From assembly GCF_014647035.1 (NCBI RefSeq), contig NZ_BMOK01000002.1, positions 124,001 to 188,000 of the forward strand: DNA of 64,000 nt, read 5' to 3'. Below are positions 52,112 through 63,353 of the stretch, in pieces (within the stretch, counting starts at the first letter, position 1; each line of letters opens with the position of its first letter). A program made the translations under genes and the position numbers. This stretch comes from Sporolactobacillus putidus (GTDB lineage Bacteria > Bacillota > Bacilli > Bacillales > Sporolactobacillaceae). A model generated the notes under the pieces. That model made no database searches, was not told the origin of the DNA, and saw nothing but the letters and a program-made list of their open reading frames with translations.

Positions 52112-53476
52112 TTATCTAAACTTATTCACTTCGTCGATAAAAATGTCACCGCGCTGCTCGAATGATTTATATTGATCCCAGCTTGCACAAGCCGGCGACA
52201 AAAGAACGACGTCACCCGGCTCGGAAAGGCGGAAAGCCTCTGGAACGGCTTCCTCGACATTTTTCACGATTTCGATTGATGGAATTCCGGCTTTTTCGCA
52301 CGCGTCACGAAGTTTTTCCTTTGTCTGACCGAAGAGGAGGGCCGCTTTGATATCAGCCTTCTTCAAATAAGGGATCAGTGAATCGAATGTATTGCCGCGG
52401 TCCAGTCCGCCTGCAAGCAGCACGACGGCTTTCCCGGGAAAAGAGGCCAGTGCTTTTGACGTCGCGAGTATGTTCGTTGCTTTTGAATCATTGTAAACCG
52501 TTCTTCCCTGAATGACATTTACATACTGGAGACGGTGACGAACACCGGTGAATGTCTTAAGCACTTTGGCGATATGTTTCGTCGGAACGCCGTATATTTT
52601 TGCCGCCGCAACAGCAGCGAGCGCGTTTTGAAGATTGTGTTCGCCCGGAAGTCCCATCTCGCTGCACTCAAGAATCTGCTCCCCCCGAAAATAAATGACG
52701 CCGTCTTCGATATAAGCCCCGCTATCCACTTTCCGGCTTAAGGAAAAAGGAACCTTCCGTGCTTTTGTTTTCTCTGCAATGAACGAGGTCACCCTTTCGC
52801 TGTCCGCATTATAGACGAGTGCGTCTTCGGCAGTCTGGTTTGCCGTAATGAGTGCTTTTGCATTCGCGTAATTTTCAACTGTTCCGTGGTAATCCAAATG
52901 ATGATCAAAAATGTTCAGTGCAACTGCGATTTTCGGACGAAAATGCTCCGTACCAAGAAGCTGGAAACTCGACAGTTCGGCAACAATCACATTTTTATCC
53001 GTTCCCTTTTGGATGACTCCTGATAGTGCGGTCCCGATATTCCCGGCAACAATCGGCTCACTTTCCGATCCCTTCATCATTTCTCCAATGAGCATGGTTG
53101 TCGTCGTTTTCCCATTGGATCCGGTGACACCGATGAACGGCGCATCAGACAATTCATACGCAATCTCTACTTCGGTAATGATCCGGATGCCGAGCTGCCG
53201 GGCTTTTTGAACCAGCGGATTGCTATATGGGATCCCGGGATTTTTAATCATGGCCGCGAGCCCTTTGTCAACAAGATCGGGCGGGTGCCCGCCGCCGACC
53301 ACACGGATGCCAAGCGCGCTCAATTCGGCTGCCTGATTGTTTCCTTCAAGACTCCCGCGGTCATTCACGGTGACATCCGCTCCGAGACTTTTCAATAATT
53401 TGGCTGCAGCGTAGCCGCTTCTGCCCAGCCCGAGAACGAGCACTCTTTTATTTAAGTATTTATCTGACCTTTTCAA
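52112..53476 (-). CDS. murD: UDP-N-acetylmuramoyl-L-alanine:D-glutamate ligase
   Basis: Adds D-Glu to UDP-MurNAc-L-Ala. The 454-residue Mur ligase has the N-terminal [17 protein letters not shown], the ATP loop [39 protein letters not shown] and VYNDSKATN. Its likely start is TTG at 53476, overlapping the mraY stop as TTGA. Confidence 0.95.
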   Translation of the reverse strand: MKRSDKYLNKRVLVLGLGRSGYAAAKLLKSLGADVTVNDRGSLEGNNQAAELSALGIRVVGGGHPPDLVDKGLAAMIKNPGIPYSNPLVQKARQLGIRIITEVEIAYELSDAPFIGVTGSNGKTTTTMLIGEMMKGSESEPIVAGNIGTALSGVIQKGTDKNVIVAELSSFQLLGTEHFRPKIAVALNIFDHHLDYHGTVENYANAKALITANQTAEDALVYNADSERVTSFIAEKTKARKVPFSLSRKVDSGAYIEDGVIYFRGEQILECSEMGLPGEHNLQNALAAVAAAKIYGVPTKHIAKVLKTFTGVRHRLQYVNVIQGRTVYNDSKATNILATSKALASFPGKAVVLLAGGLDRGNTFDSLIPYLKKADIKAALLFGQTKEKLRDACEKAGIPSIEIVKNVEEAVPEAFRLSEPGDVVLLSPACASWDQYKSFEQRGDIFIDEVNKFR

Positions 53477-54450
53477 CCACCCAGCCCCACTTTCAAATAG
53501 ATTCCAATGATAGCGAGCACAAACCCGACAAACCAGAAAACGGTCACAACCTTCCATTCCGACCATCCTGACAGCTCAAAATGGTGATGGATCGGACTCA
53601 TCCTGAATACACGTTTTCCCGTCGTTTTAAATGAAACGACCTGAATAATTACCGATAAAGTTTCGATAGCAAAAACTCCTCCGATAATGGCAAGAAGAAT
53701 TTCCGTTTTCGTCAGAATCGCGATGCCTGCAATCGCTCCGCCAATCGCCAAAGATCCCGTGTCACCCATAAATACTTTGGCCGGATGCGCGTTAAAAATC
53801 AGAAAACCCAGAAGAGCGCCAAGCATGGCGGCCGAGAAAACGGCGACCCCCAGATTCATTGAAAAATAGGCGATGATCGAATAAGCTGCAAAAGCAACGG
53901 CTGCGAGTCCGGAGAGCAATCCGTCCATACCGTCCGTCAGATTGGTCGCATTCGGGACACCGATCAGCAGGAATACAGCAAAGAAGGGGTACAGCCAGTG
54001 CAGATTAATCATCCAGGTCGTTCCCGGAAAGGACAGATACGTCGAATAGTCCAAACGCGCCACGATCAGCCAGAAAACGACCGCAATGATGATCTGTGCG
54101 AGCATTTTCTGCTTCGAAGTCAGCCCCATATTGCGTTTCATGACGATTTTTATGAAATCATCGACAAAGCCGATTAGACCAAATCCAACTGTGACAAATA
54201 GCAGCATATAGGTTTCCTGTGTCGCCATGTGGTATTTTAATGCCATGACCAGGAGGCCGCCCATCAGTCCAATAAGGAAGATGACACCGCCCATTGTCGG
54301 AGTTCCCGCCTTTTTCATATGGCTTTTCGGCCCTTCTTCCCTGATGTACTGCCCGAAGTGCATCTTTCTCAGTATGGGAATAAAAAAGGGGGCAAAAACA
54401 AGTGTAATAAGAAATGATATCGCTAAACCAAACAACAAAACCAGTGTCAT
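53473..54450 (-). CDS. mraY: Phospho-MurNAc-pentapeptide transferase
   Basis: Makes lipid I from UDP-MurNAc-pentapeptide and undecaprenyl phosphate. The 325-residue, ten-helix protein has [33 protein letters not shown] and the His-rich [12 protein letters not shown] at 54450 follows AAAGGAG; the long upstream extension is not real. Confidence 0.96.
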   Translation of the reverse strand: MTLVLLFGLAISFLITLVFAPFFIPILRKMHFGQYIREEGPKSHMKKAGTPTMGGVIFLIGLMGGLLVMALKYHMATQETYMLLFVTVGFGLIGFVDDFIKIVMKRNMGLTSKQKMLAQIIIAVVFWLIVARLDYSTYLSFPGTTWMINLHWLYPFFAVFLLIGVPNATNLTDGMDGLLSGLAAVAFAAYSIIAYFSMNLGVAVFSAAMLGALLGFLIFNAHPAKVFMGDTGSLAIGGAIAGIAILTKTEILLAIIGGVFAIETLSVIIQVVSFKTTGKRVFRMSPIHHHFELSGWSEWKVVTVFWFVGFVLAIIGIYLKVGLGG

Positions 54451-54688
54451 GAATCGTTTCGCTCCTTTAGGTGCGTAATCAGTTAATGCCGAAGGAGAGA
54501 GCGGCTGAACTTCCGGAAAAAAGACAACCCTCCGCGGGCAGGCGGCAGGGAAGAAAAAACAGGCCGTTCTATCCGGAAACCGGGAAATCTGCATCCCACA
54601 GCCGGCGTCTTTCCGAGCACAGAACTGATGGAAAAAGGTTCCTGAACTCGGGGGTTCTTCCAGAATGAAAACCGGCGCAGCGCCGCTA

Positions 54689-56089
54689 TCAATCACTCGG
54701 TAATTTTGGGGACATCGGGCTGACGCTCAGAACTTCGATCAAGCTCTCGAGCTGAAGCAATCTGGATGCTTTAAACAGCATGACCGTCCTGTCATCAAGC
54801 AGCGTTTTCAAATACGGTAGCGCATCTTCTTTGGTTAAAAAAGACCGGACGCTCAGCGTACCGTATTTCCCGTTCTCCCGCAACGGCCCTGCAATCCATG
54901 CTCCCTTTTCGCCAATGGTAATGACATGCGTCAGGGGAGAGGTCAGCACTTCGGCCACACTTCTGTGAAGCTGTTCTTCATTGCTTCCAAGCTCATACAT
55001 GTCGCCGAGCACGGCCACGCGTTTTTCAAAGCCATTAAGGGCCTTGAGCGTTTCCAGGGATGCCTTCATGGAAGTCGGGCTTGCGTTGTAGCAGTCATTG
55101 ATGAGCAAAGCACCGTTCAGGCCGGCGACTTTTTCAAAACGCATCCTTGTCAGGGTCAGATGATTAAGCCCTTCTCTTATTAACTGATGATCCATATCAA
55201 GCGTTCTTGCCGCGGCAAGGCTGAAAACCGCATTCTTTACATTATGGCGGCCGAGCGCCGGAACCGTAAAGACATTTTCCCCATGATTGAGAGAAAAACG
55301 ATAGCCGTCCACGCGCTCCTTCACATCGGTGATTTTCCAGTCACTGTTTTCACTGTAGCCGCATGAAACAATGCGGAAGGCTTTTGTATGAACATTGGAA
55401 AGAAGCGGTTCATCCCCGTCGACAATCAAAGTCCCGCCCCGCCGGAGACCGTTCGTAATCTCCAGTTTAGCTTTGGCAATTCCTTCTCTGCTACCCAGAA
55501 ATTCGATATGCGATTCACCGATATTCGTAATAATGGCAATATCGGGTTTTGCCAGCTGGCTGAGAAAAGTCAATTCTCCAAAATGATTCATCCCCATCTC
55601 AAGAACAAGCACCTCTGTGTCTTCAGGCATCGAAAGAATCGTCAGCGGCATACCGATGTGGTTATTCAGATTCCCCTGTGTTTTAAACGTCCTGAATGCT
55701 TGATGCAAAATACTGTAAACCATATCTTTCGTTGTTGTTTTTCCATTTGATCCCGTAATTGCAATGACTTTTGGACGGCACTGACGCAAATAGCTTTTTG
55801 CGATGCTTTGAAGAGCTTCCAAAGTATCGCCTACCAAAAAAAGCGGGAAATCCGCGGGAATATCCGTCGGAAGCGGCTCCCTTTCCATCCAGAGGGAAGC
55901 CGCAGCCCCATTCTCAATCGCCTGTCTCAGATAGCGGTGTCCATTGAAATGCTCGCCGATCAGCGGGACAAAAAGGCCGTTCTTGATCCGCTCGCGGCTG
56001 TCCGTCATGACAGAAAGGCGGTTCAGGCCGCCTGTATCGCCCTTGGTCTGAATGGCCTGCCCCTTGATTAAATCCACGCCAATACTCAT
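54689..56089 (-). CDS. murF: UDP-MurNAc-tripeptide:D-alanyl-D-alanine ligase
   Basis: Adds D-Ala-D-Ala to the UDP-MurNAc tripeptide. The 466-residue ligase has [23 protein letters not shown], the ATP loop [35 protein letters not shown] and [14 protein letters not shown] at 56089 follows AAAGGAG. In B. subtilis murF lies elsewhere with ddl; here it is in the division cluster, as in E. coli and many clostridia. Confidence 0.95.
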   Translation of the reverse strand: MSIGVDLIKGQAIQTKGDTGGLNRLSVMTDSRERIKNGLFVPLIGEHFNGHRYLRQAIENGAAASLWMEREPLPTDIPADFPLFLVGDTLEALQSIAKSYLRQCRPKVIAITGSNGKTTTKDMVYSILHQAFRTFKTQGNLNNHIGMPLTILSMPEDTEVLVLEMGMNHFGELTFLSQLAKPDIAIITNIGESHIEFLGSREGIAKAKLEITNGLRRGGTLIVDGDEPLLSNVHTKAFRIVSCGYSENSDWKITDVKERVDGYRFSLNHGENVFTVPALGRHNVKNAVFSLAAARTLDMDHQLIREGLNHLTLTRMRFEKVAGLNGALLINDCYNASPTSMKASLETLKALNGFEKRVAVLGDMYELGSNEEQLHRSVAEVLTSPLTHVITIGEKGAWIAGPLRENGKYGTLSVRSFLTKEDALPYLKTLLDDRTVMLFKASRLLQLESLIEVLSVSPMSPKLPSD

Positions 56090-56145
56090 TCGGAAATCTC
56101 CTTTTATAAAAAAAGTTATGAATGCCGTGATCCGGTCGACACGGA

Positions 56146-57633
56146 TCATTCTGCTGATTGTTTCTCATTCATCAAGTCGATGATTGCTTCTTTCGCCGTC
56201 TCCCGGTCATCAAAGTGGTGTTTGACCGTCCCGATGATCTGATACGTCTCATGCCCTTTTCCGGCAATTAATATGATATCATCTTCCGCGGCTCGGCGCA
56301 CCGCGAATCTGATCGCTTCACGGCGATCCGCAATTTTTTTATAAGGCCGCCCCTTGACGCCCGATTCCATTTCGCGAATAATCGCTTCAGGATCCTCGGT
56401 CCGGGGATTATCCGAAGTGAGAATGGCCAGGTCGCTGTTGTCCACGGCAATTTTCGCCATGACCGGACGCTTGCCCCGTTCCCTGTCTCCGCCGCATCCA
56501 ACAACCGTGATGATACGTTTTTCAGCAAATTCCTTAATCGTTGCCAGCGCATTTTCCAAACTGTCCGGCGTATGAGAATAGTCGACAATGACGGTAAAGT
56601 TCTGGCCGGCGTTCACTGTTTCAAATCGGCCGGACACGCCCTTGATCTGTTCTACGGTCCGAATCATCCTCACGATGTCCAGACCCTTCAGCGAACAGGC
56701 GGCAAGAGCGGCAAGCACGTTGTAAACGCTGAACTTTCCGATTAATTTCATCGACACCGGATAATTTTTACCTTTAACTGAAAGGGTAAATGAAGTCCCT
56801 GATGGCGTGATCTGTATCGAACTTGCCCGAAAATCGGCCGGATGATCGATTGCATAAGTCAGCACATGAGCCGCTGTCATATGCTTATAGATTTCGGATG
56901 CTTTGTCATCGGCGTTGAGTACGGCGGCTTTAAGTTCCCTGGGATTCCCGTAGCGGTTGCCAAGCTGCGAGAAAAGCAGACTCTTGGCGTACATATAGTC
57001 TTTCATCGTCCCGTGAAGATCGAGATGATCCTCGGTCAGGTTTGTAAAAATACCGATATTAAAGTCGCATCCTCTGACTCGGCCGTCATAGAGTGCATTT
57101 GACGAAGTTTCCATAATAACAGAATCTGCACCCCGCGCTTTCATTAACGCGAGGTTTTCATGAATGAGATGCGCCTCGGGTGTTGTGTTGTCAACGGAAA
57201 CACTATGGTCTTTGTAACGCATTCCCATTGTTCCGATCAGCCCGGTGCTTATCCCCTCCGCCTCCTGAATGGCCTGAACCAGGTAGGTGATGGTCGTTTT
57301 CCCATTTGTTCCTGTCACGCCGATTAAGTGAAGGCTGTGGCTCGGGTGCCCGTAATAACGATCGGCAATCATGGCTAAAGCGCGTTGCGTGTCATTGACA
57401 TAAATAACGGGAACGTCGGCGGCAATTCTCTCCTCGGCAACAATTGCCGCCGCCCCGTTTTTTTCAGCTTGTTCGGCGAATCGGTGACCGTCCACCTGGT
57501 GGCCCTTGATACAGAAAAACAAAGATCCCGGCTTTATTTTTCGTGAGTCAACCGTCACCCCGGTTATTTCCGGATTTCCTTCTCCATCCTGCCTGAAGTC
57601 GGTCAGTGCTTCTAGGCAATCCGTCAGTTTCAT
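56146..57633 (-). CDS. murE: UDP-MurNAc-tripeptide synthetase (meso-diaminopimelate-adding)
   Basis: Adds the third stem-peptide residue. The 495-residue ligase has VDSRKIKPGSLFFCIKGHQVDGH, GVTGTNGKTTITYLV, NLTEDHLDLHG and the specificity motif DNPR in LTSDNPRTEDPE, typical for diaminopimelate ligases (lysine ligases differ). ATG at 57633 has AAGGA about eleven bases upstream. Confidence 0.95.
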   Translation of the reverse strand: MKLTDCLEALTDFRQDGEGNPEITGVTVDSRKIKPGSLFFCIKGHQVDGHRFAEQAEKNGAAAIVAEERIAADVPVIYVNDTQRALAMIADRYYGHPSHSLHLIGVTGTNGKTTITYLVQAIQEAEGISTGLIGTMGMRYKDHSVSVDNTTPEAHLIHENLALMKARGADSVIMETSSNALYDGRVRGCDFNIGIFTNLTEDHLDLHGTMKDYMYAKSLLFSQLGNRYGNPRELKAAVLNADDKASEIYKHMTAAHVLTYAIDHPADFRASSIQITPSGTSFTLSVKGKNYPVSMKLIGKFSVYNVLAALAACSLKGLDIVRMIRTVEQIKGVSGRFETVNAGQNFTVIVDYSHTPDSLENALATIKEFAEKRIITVVGCGGDRERGKRPVMAKIAVDNSDLAILTSDNPRTEDPEAIIREMESGVKGRPYKKIADRREAIRFAVRRAAEDDIILIAGKGHETYQIIGTVKHHFDDRETAKEAIIDLMNEKQSAE

Positions 57634-57718
57634 CGAAAACACGTCCTTAACTGTACTTGATTAATTGGATAACATACAGAGTCAATCTGTGCCCCGCACA
57701 AATTTTTCCTTATGTATG

Positions 57719-57752
57719 TCAAAAAGCCTGGCACGAGGCGCCCGGCTCTCTG
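57719..57752 (-). terminator. Terminator after spoVD
   Basis: Minus-strand stem AGCCGGGC/GTGCCAGGCT with TTTTTT. It suggests murE onward has its own promoter or is reached by readthrough. Confidence 0.6.
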
Positions 57753-57771
57753 TCCATTGCTTATTGTAATC

Positions 57772-59706
57772 TCACGGTTTCTTTTTGTCACCTAAGTATA
57801 TCATTATTGTTGAACCTTGTTTGACCTTAACGCCCGGTTTGGGCGACTGCAGTGTCACGACATCGCCATTTCCTAATTCTTCCAACCTTAAATCGGACAC
57901 AGAATTCATCAGTTCCTCTTTTCTCATGCCGACCAAATTGGGTACTTTAATCAATGGCTGATCCGGCCATTTGGTTTGCTTTTCCAATCCGCCGCCTGTT
58001 TTTTTGACGCCCATCGCGCTCAGACTGTCCCCGATGATCTTCCCGGCGATCGGTGCTGAAACGGTTCCGCCGAACTGAACGGTCCCCTTGGGATTATCAA
58101 TCGCCACATAAACAACAATCTGGGGGTTGTTTGCCGGAGCGAAACCCATGAAGGAAACGATATAATTATTAGCCATATAGCCTCCACCGTTCGGATTGAC
58201 TTTCTGAGCCGTTCCCGTTTTCCCGCCTACGCGGTAGCCGTCTACATAGGCGTTTCGCCCGGTTCCCTGCGCCACGACACTTTCCAGCGCATCCCGGACC
58301 TTTTTCGAAGTTGCTGAAGAGATGACCTGCCGCTTTTCCACCGGCTGAATCCGATTGAGCGTCTGCCCCGTATTCGGATCAATCCATGCCTTTGCCAGAT
58401 GCGGTTCGTAGAGGTGTCCGCCGTTAATTGCCGCCGCGACCGCCGCAACTTGCTGGATCGGGGTTACTGAAACCCCCTGCCCGAACGCCGTTGTCGCAAG
58501 TTCCAGGGGACCAACTTTATTTTTATTAAAAAGGATGCCCTTTCCTTCGCCCGGCAAATCAATGCCCGTCTTTTCACCGAATCCGAATTTGTTTATATAG
58601 GAAAACAGCCGGTCTTTCCCCAGTCTCTGCCCGAGAGCGACGAATCCCGGATTGCACGAATTCTGCACAACCTGCAGAAAGGTTTCCGACCCGTGTCCGC
58701 CTCTTTTCCAGCAGTGCAGTTGAGTGCCGCTGACGTTTATCGCTCCGGAATCATAAAAGTGATCTTTATTCAGATCCACAACATTTTCCTGCAAGGCTGC
58801 GGCCAGTGTGATGACTTTGAACGTGGATCCCGGTTCATAGGTTTTCCAGATCGGCAGATTGTGATTATAAACTTCAGCGGGAACATTTTTATAGTTTCCC
58901 GGGTTAAAATCCGGTTTTGACGACATTCCAAGGATATCACCGTTGTTTGGATCCATTGCGATCGCAAGCGCACTGTCCGGATGATAAGTGGCCATTGCAT
59001 TGTTCAGTTCACGTTCGATGATCGACTGCACCCGCGAATCAATCGTCAGCATCAGATTGGCGCCGCTTTTCGGAGGAATATACTGATCTTTCAGACTCGA
59101 CATTCGATTCCCCTGTGCATCCGAAAAGAAAGAAACATGTCCGTTTTGTCCTTTCAATCCGTCGTTATAATAAGATTCGAGTCCGGTGAGGCCTTGATTG
59201 TCAATTCCGGCAAAACCAAGCACATGGGCCAGATAGTTGCCATTCGGATAATCCCGCTTGAAGTCTTCTGCGATGAAGACGCCCGGAAGCCCCATTGCTT
59301 TGAGTGCCGCCGCTTTATCATTGGCTATTTTCCTGCCTTCAGGTGTGATCCGGACAATCGACTGCTTCTTTGTGATGTCTGCTAAAGCCGTCTGTTTTGC
59401 CATCCCTAGCACGCCTGCCAGTTTTTCCGCGGTAAGCGACGGATTGCGCACTTGTTTCGGCACGACTAGAACAGAAGGGCTGCTCATATTGGTCGCCAGT
59501 ACTTTGCCGCGGCTGTCGAGAATTTCTCCGCGTTCTGCTTCGTAAGGAATTTCGCGGCTCCATGAATCCAGTGCTTTCCCCGTCAGCCAGCCATTTTGGA
59601 AAATTTGCACATAGGCGAGGCGTCCGATGAAGACCGCGAATACGCAAAGACCCAGTATCAAAATCAGCAGCAGCCGTTTTTTTACAATAACATTCGATAA
59701 ACGCAA
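57772..59706 (-). CDS. spoVD: Class B penicillin-binding protein SpoVD (spore cortex)
   Basis: Transpeptidase for cortex synthesis, working with SpoVE. The 644-residue protein has one N-terminal helix (residues 12-30), a PBP dimer domain, the active-site STFK in YEPGSTFKVITLAAAL, the SCN motif (SCNPGF), KTGTAQK and one C-terminal PASTA domain (KVPNLVGMRKEELM). The start is TTG at 59706, seven bases after GGGAGGGG. It is shorter than the pbpB product next to it, which has two PASTA domains. Confidence 0.93.
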   Translation of the reverse strand: MRLSNVIVKKRLLLILILGLCVFAVFIGRLAYVQIFQNGWLTGKALDSWSREIPYEAERGEILDSRGKVLATNMSSPSVLVVPKQVRNPSLTAEKLAGVLGMAKQTALADITKKQSIVRITPEGRKIANDKAAALKAMGLPGVFIAEDFKRDYPNGNYLAHVLGFAGIDNQGLTGLESYYNDGLKGQNGHVSFFSDAQGNRMSSLKDQYIPPKSGANLMLTIDSRVQSIIERELNNAMATYHPDSALAIAMDPNNGDILGMSSKPDFNPGNYKNVPAEVYNHNLPIWKTYEPGSTFKVITLAAALQENVVDLNKDHFYDSGAINVSGTQLHCWKRGGHGSETFLQVVQNSCNPGFVALGQRLGKDRLFSYINKFGFGEKTGIDLPGEGKGILFNKNKVGPLELATTAFGQGVSVTPIQQVAAVAAAINGGHLYEPHLAKAWIDPNTGQTLNRIQPVEKRQVISSATSKKVRDALESVVAQGTGRNAYVDGYRVGGKTGTAQKVNPNGGGYMANNYIVSFMGFAPANNPQIVVYVAIDNPKGTVQFGGTVSAPIAGKIIGDSLSAMGVKKTGGGLEKQTKWPDQPLIKVPNLVGMRKEELMNSVSDLRLEELGNGDVVTLQSPKPGVKVKQGSTIMIYLGDKKKP

Positions 59707-59843
59707 AACGAGCCCCTCCCATCTCTCCTTGTCCTACCCATATGTTCAGGACCGGAAAAATAGAACGGGCTCTTGCGGCATGCTTCACGGACGGACCCGT
59801 GAAGTTCGGTGCCGACGATTTTAGTGCCGTTTGCGCCATTGAT

Positions 59844-61979
59844 TTATTTTGGTTTTAACTCGATAGCCAGCGTGTCACCCGCCTTTATGATCGAGCCAGG
59901 AGCCGGTTTCTGAGAAGCGACAAATCCGTCCCCTTTAGTTGTCAGCTTCATACCGGTAACATGCGCCAGCTTCATGCTGTCCGCGAGGGACCATCCTGTC
60001 AGATCAGGCAATTGTGCCGGCCCGCTCCCTGAAAGGATCACTTTGCTGCCCTTAATGAGCCTTTCTCCCTGATAAGGCATCTGATTGTCAACCTGACCCG
60101 TGCCGATTCCGATCGGAACGAACCCCTGAGATCTTAATGTCTGGACGGCCTGATCCATCGGACTTCCGACAAATTGATTCAGAACGGCGGAAGAATAGTC
60201 CGCCTGATTTCCGGTCCCAACCGCCTGTTTCCCAACCTTCATATACTCAAGGGTGCTGCTCATCACCGGTTTTACAACATTCACCACAGGTTCTTCGCCG
60301 GTATCTGTCGGTTTCAGGTGCGGTTGTCTGACAGCTACGTAGACGATGACTTTGGGATCGTTCTGCGGCGCCATACCGAGAAAGGAATAGACATAATTGT
60401 TTTTCCCGGTCAGATACTGTCCGTTCTCCGCAATCTGCGCGGTCCCTGTCTTTCCGATCACGTCGTAGCCCGGCAAGTCATATGCCGTTCCGGTAGCCCC
60501 ATATCCATTCACTACATTTTTATTGCTGACGACCTGACGCATCAGTGCCCGGGTCTGCTCCGCGGCCTGTATCGAGATCGGACGGCCGGCAACCGTCGGG
60601 CTGTTCGTGAGAATCGTTTTATGTGTGTCCGGATTGACAACTTTATCAACCACATATGGACGCATCATCGTTCCATTGTTGGCGATCGCCGTCGCCGCCT
60701 GGACAATCTGCATCGCCGTGAATGCGGAAGACTGGCCAAACGAAGTCTCCAATTTATCGATTTTCGAACTCCAGTTGACGAGACTGGAACTTTCGCCCGG
60801 AATATCAATGCCTGTTTTCTGCATAAACCCGAATTTTTTTAAATAGGCGCCGAGATTGTCCGGCCCCAGGTATTGATCCGTCAGAACAGACATGCCGACG
60901 TTGGAAGAAAGCTCAAAACCCTGGTCAAAGTTAATGGTGCCCCAGCCGGTGTAGTTCCAGTCGTGTATGGTTCCGCCTGTGGTCGTATAACTTCCGGATT
61001 TGTACGTTGCCGTGCCGTGGAACGTACCGGAATCGATTGCGGAAGCAACGGTAAAGATCTTCATGACCGACCCCGGTTCGTAAGGCGACGAAATGGCGAC
61101 GTTGTTAAATTGTGTGATATTGCGCAGATTGGGATTAAAATCAGGAAGTGTAGAGAGTGCGAGAATTTTTCCCGTCTTCGGATCGGCAACAATGCCGATC
61201 ATGCTTGATGGCTTGTATGCATTATAAGCTCCGGTCATCGCCTGATCGAGCACGGTCTGTATCTGAGTATTCAAAGTCAGATGGACATCGTTGCCAGGCG
61301 ACGATTTGGTGATCTGCTGACTTTCATCCGGAATCGGAACACCGCCCAGACTTCTGTAATAGCGAACAACGCCGTCTTTTTCCGTCAGATATTGATTCAG
61401 CGACTGCTCAATCCCGAGCACACCGGTTTGCTGACTGCCGTCGGCATTTGGCCGGGTAAAACCGATCGTGTAAGCCGCACCGGATTGTTCCGGATAATAC
61501 CGCTCCGATTCGGTCATGTAACCGATTCCCGGAAGTTTAAGATTGTCGATCTGTCTTTTTTTCACATCGCTCAGCATTTTTCCGTTCGAACCAAACTCGA
61601 CCTGATAAGCTTTCTTATTTAGGATAGCCAGCACATCCGATTCCTTCATATTTAGAATCGGGGCGAGCTCGCTCGCTGTTTTTACCTTATCCTTTACGTA
61701 TGAGTCGGCTTTCGGACTGACCACAGCGTAGAGGTTGTAAGCCGGCACGTCTTCTGCGAGGATCCGTCCATCGCTTGAATAAATCGTACCCCTTTTTTCA
61801 TTGATCACTTTGTAATCCGACCACTGATTCTTTCCGACCTGTATCAGATTGTGGCCGTTGATTTCTTTTCCCTGGGCAATAAATACAAAACGCCCGATAA
61901 TGATAAAAAAAGCCAGCATAAAAATTCCGCCGACTACTGCTGCCCAAAAACTCATTGATTTCTTTTTTCTTTGAATCAT
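59844..61979 (-). CDS. pbpB: Class B penicillin-binding protein PBP2B (division transpeptidase)
   Basis: Septal transpeptidase. The 711-residue protein has an N-terminal helix (SFWAAVVGGIFMLAFFIIIG), a dimer domain (EKRGTIYSSDGRILAED), active-site SVMK in SSPYEPGSVMKIF, SSN in FELSSNVGM, KTGTAQI and two C-terminal PASTA domains. It follows ftsL by 14 bases. Confidence 0.95.
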   Translation of the reverse strand: MIQRKKKSMSFWAAVVGGIFMLAFFIIIGRFVFIAQGKEINGHNLIQVGKNQWSDYKVINEKRGTIYSSDGRILAEDVPAYNLYAVVSPKADSYVKDKVKTASELAPILNMKESDVLAILNKKAYQVEFGSNGKMLSDVKKRQIDNLKLPGIGYMTESERYYPEQSGAAYTIGFTRPNADGSQQTGVLGIEQSLNQYLTEKDGVVRYYRSLGGVPIPDESQQITKSSPGNDVHLTLNTQIQTVLDQAMTGAYNAYKPSSMIGIVADPKTGKILALSTLPDFNPNLRNITQFNNVAISSPYEPGSVMKIFTVASAIDSGTFHGTATYKSGSYTTTGGTIHDWNYTGWGTINFDQGFELSSNVGMSVLTDQYLGPDNLGAYLKKFGFMQKTGIDIPGESSSLVNWSSKIDKLETSFGQSSAFTAMQIVQAATAIANNGTMMRPYVVDKVVNPDTHKTILTNSPTVAGRPISIQAAEQTRALMRQVVSNKNVVNGYGATGTAYDLPGYDVIGKTGTAQIAENGQYLTGKNNYVYSFLGMAPQNDPKVIVYVAVRQPHLKPTDTGEEPVVNVVKPVMSSTLEYMKVGKQAVGTGNQADYSSAVLNQFVGSPMDQAVQTLRSQGFVPIGIGTGQVDNQMPYQGERLIKGSKVILSGSGPAQLPDLTGWSLADSMKLAHVTGMKLTTKGDGFVASQKPAPGSIIKAGDTLAIELKPK

Positions 61980-61993
61980 CCGACTGAACCACC

Positions 61994-62353
61994 TTATGGA
62001 AGCACCTTAATATTTTGTATGTCCAGTTTCAGACCCAGTTGCTTTTCTGCAAAGCTGACAATACGTTCAGGAGAGCTCAAGCTGTCCGCATCGGCCTGCA
62101 GCTGCTGTGTTATTTTCGACTGATTGTCCAGCTTTGACTGCAGAATGGCAATATCTTTTGACGCCATGAAAATTCTGGTCTGGTTAACGACCATAATCAG
62201 AGCAAGAAAGAAGACAACGGCACCTGCCAATGTCCAAAGCCACTTTTCTCCTTTGCTGATATGGCGAGTAATAATGACCGGTTCACTGACAACCTGTCTT
62301 CTCGTTTCAGCCTGTTCCTGTTCTAATAAAGGTGCGCGTTGCGACTGGTTCAT
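61994..62353 (-). CDS. ftsL: Cell division protein FtsL
   Basis: A 119-residue bitopic protein: acidic/basic cytoplasmic tail, one helix (residues about 36-57, WLWTLAGAVVFFLALIMVV), then an external coiled coil (SKDIAILQSKLDNQSKITQQLQ). It partners DivIC and DivIB. Its start overlaps the rsmH stop by one base. Confidence 0.9.
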   Translation of the reverse strand: MNQSQRAPLLEQEQAETRRQVVSEPVIITRHISKGEKWLWTLAGAVVFFLALIMVVNQTRIFMASKDIAILQSKLDNQSKITQQLQADADSLSSPERIVSFAEKQLGLKLDIQNIKVLP

Positions 62354-63306
62354 TACACGTTTTCCTCCTTAATCGCTCTGATTTTTTCTGCTATTCTTAA
62401 TTTTGCGGAATGTGCGCGGTGATTTTCTTCCAGCTCTTCTGCTGACGGAAGAATCGGTTTTCTGCCGATTCTTTTCAGAACAGGCAAAGCGTTTTGAGGA
62501 AGCACCGGGAGTCCCGGCGGCAATTCCGGCGGTTCGCTGTATTTTTTAAAAAATTGTTTGCAAAGTCTGTCTTCAAGTGACTGAAACGTGATTATAGAAA
62601 TTCTTGCGCCCACATCCATCAACTCCAGTGACTGATAAAGAGCGTCTTCAAGGCTTCCAAGCTCGTCGTTGACAGCGACGCGCAGTGCCTGAAAAACCCG
62701 TTTCGCAGGGTGGCCGCCCTTTCGCCGCGCCGGCGCGGGAATCGCCTCTTTGATAATCTCGACCAGTTCCCCGGTCGTTTCAATCCGGCTTTCCATGCGG
62801 CGCTTCTCAATCATTTTCGCAATCTGCCGGGAGAATCGCTCCTCGCCGTACATGAAAAAAATGTGGGTCAGCCGTTCATATGGCCAGTCGTTGACGATCA
62901 CCTCAGCATTCAGGCTTTGATCCCTGTCCATGCGCATGTCCAAAGGGCCGGTGTTCTGATAGCTGAAACCTCTTTCGGCATGATCGAACTGGGGGGAGGA
63001 GACGCCGAGGTCGAAAAGAATGCCGTCGACACGGCGGATATCTCTTTTCGCCAGTTCGCTCTTCATATTTCGAAAGTTGGATTTGATGAACGTTATTTTG
63101 GAACGGTAGTCCTTCAGGCGTTGTTCCGCGGCATCCAGCGCTTCCTGATCCTGATCGAATGCATAAAGACGGCCGCTCCGCAGCCTTTTTACGATCTCTT
63201 CGCTGTGGCCGCCTCCGCCCAGCGTACAGTCCAGGTACACCCCGTTGGGTCTAATAGCCAGTCCGTCGACTGCCTCACGCTTCAATACTGTGATATGTTC
63301 AAACAT
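62353..63306 (-). CDS. rsmH: 16S rRNA (cytosine-1402-N4)-methyltransferase RsmH (MraW)
   Basis: Methylates C1402 in the ribosomal P site. The 317-residue protein has [15 protein letters not shown], the SAM loop [54 protein letters not shown] and the C-terminal [14 protein letters not shown] at 63306 is where homology begins. Confidence 0.96.
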   Translation of the reverse strand: MFEHITVLKREAVDGLAIRPNGVYLDCTLGGGGHSEEIVKRLRSGRLYAFDQDQEALDAAEQRLKDYRSKITFIKSNFRNMKSELAKRDIRRVDGILFDLGVSSPQFDHAERGFSYQNTGPLDMRMDRDQSLNAEVIVNDWPYERLTHIFFMYGEERFSRQIAKMIEKRRMESRIETTGELVEIIKEAIPAPARRKGGHPAKRVFQALRVAVNDELGSLEDALYQSLELMDVGARISIITFQSLEDRLCKQFFKKYSEPPELPPGLPVLPQNALPVLKRIGRKPILPSAEELEENHRAHSAKLRIAEKIRAIKEENV

Positions 63307-63353
63307 ACTATCCGGCTCCCGTCCGACAGACAAACCAATCTTCCTGCACGGAA

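Noticed and set aside
59707..59843. Sigma-E promoter before spoVD
   Set aside because: A CATATG-like -10 is present, but the -35 region matches the sigma-E consensus poorly; too weak to list.
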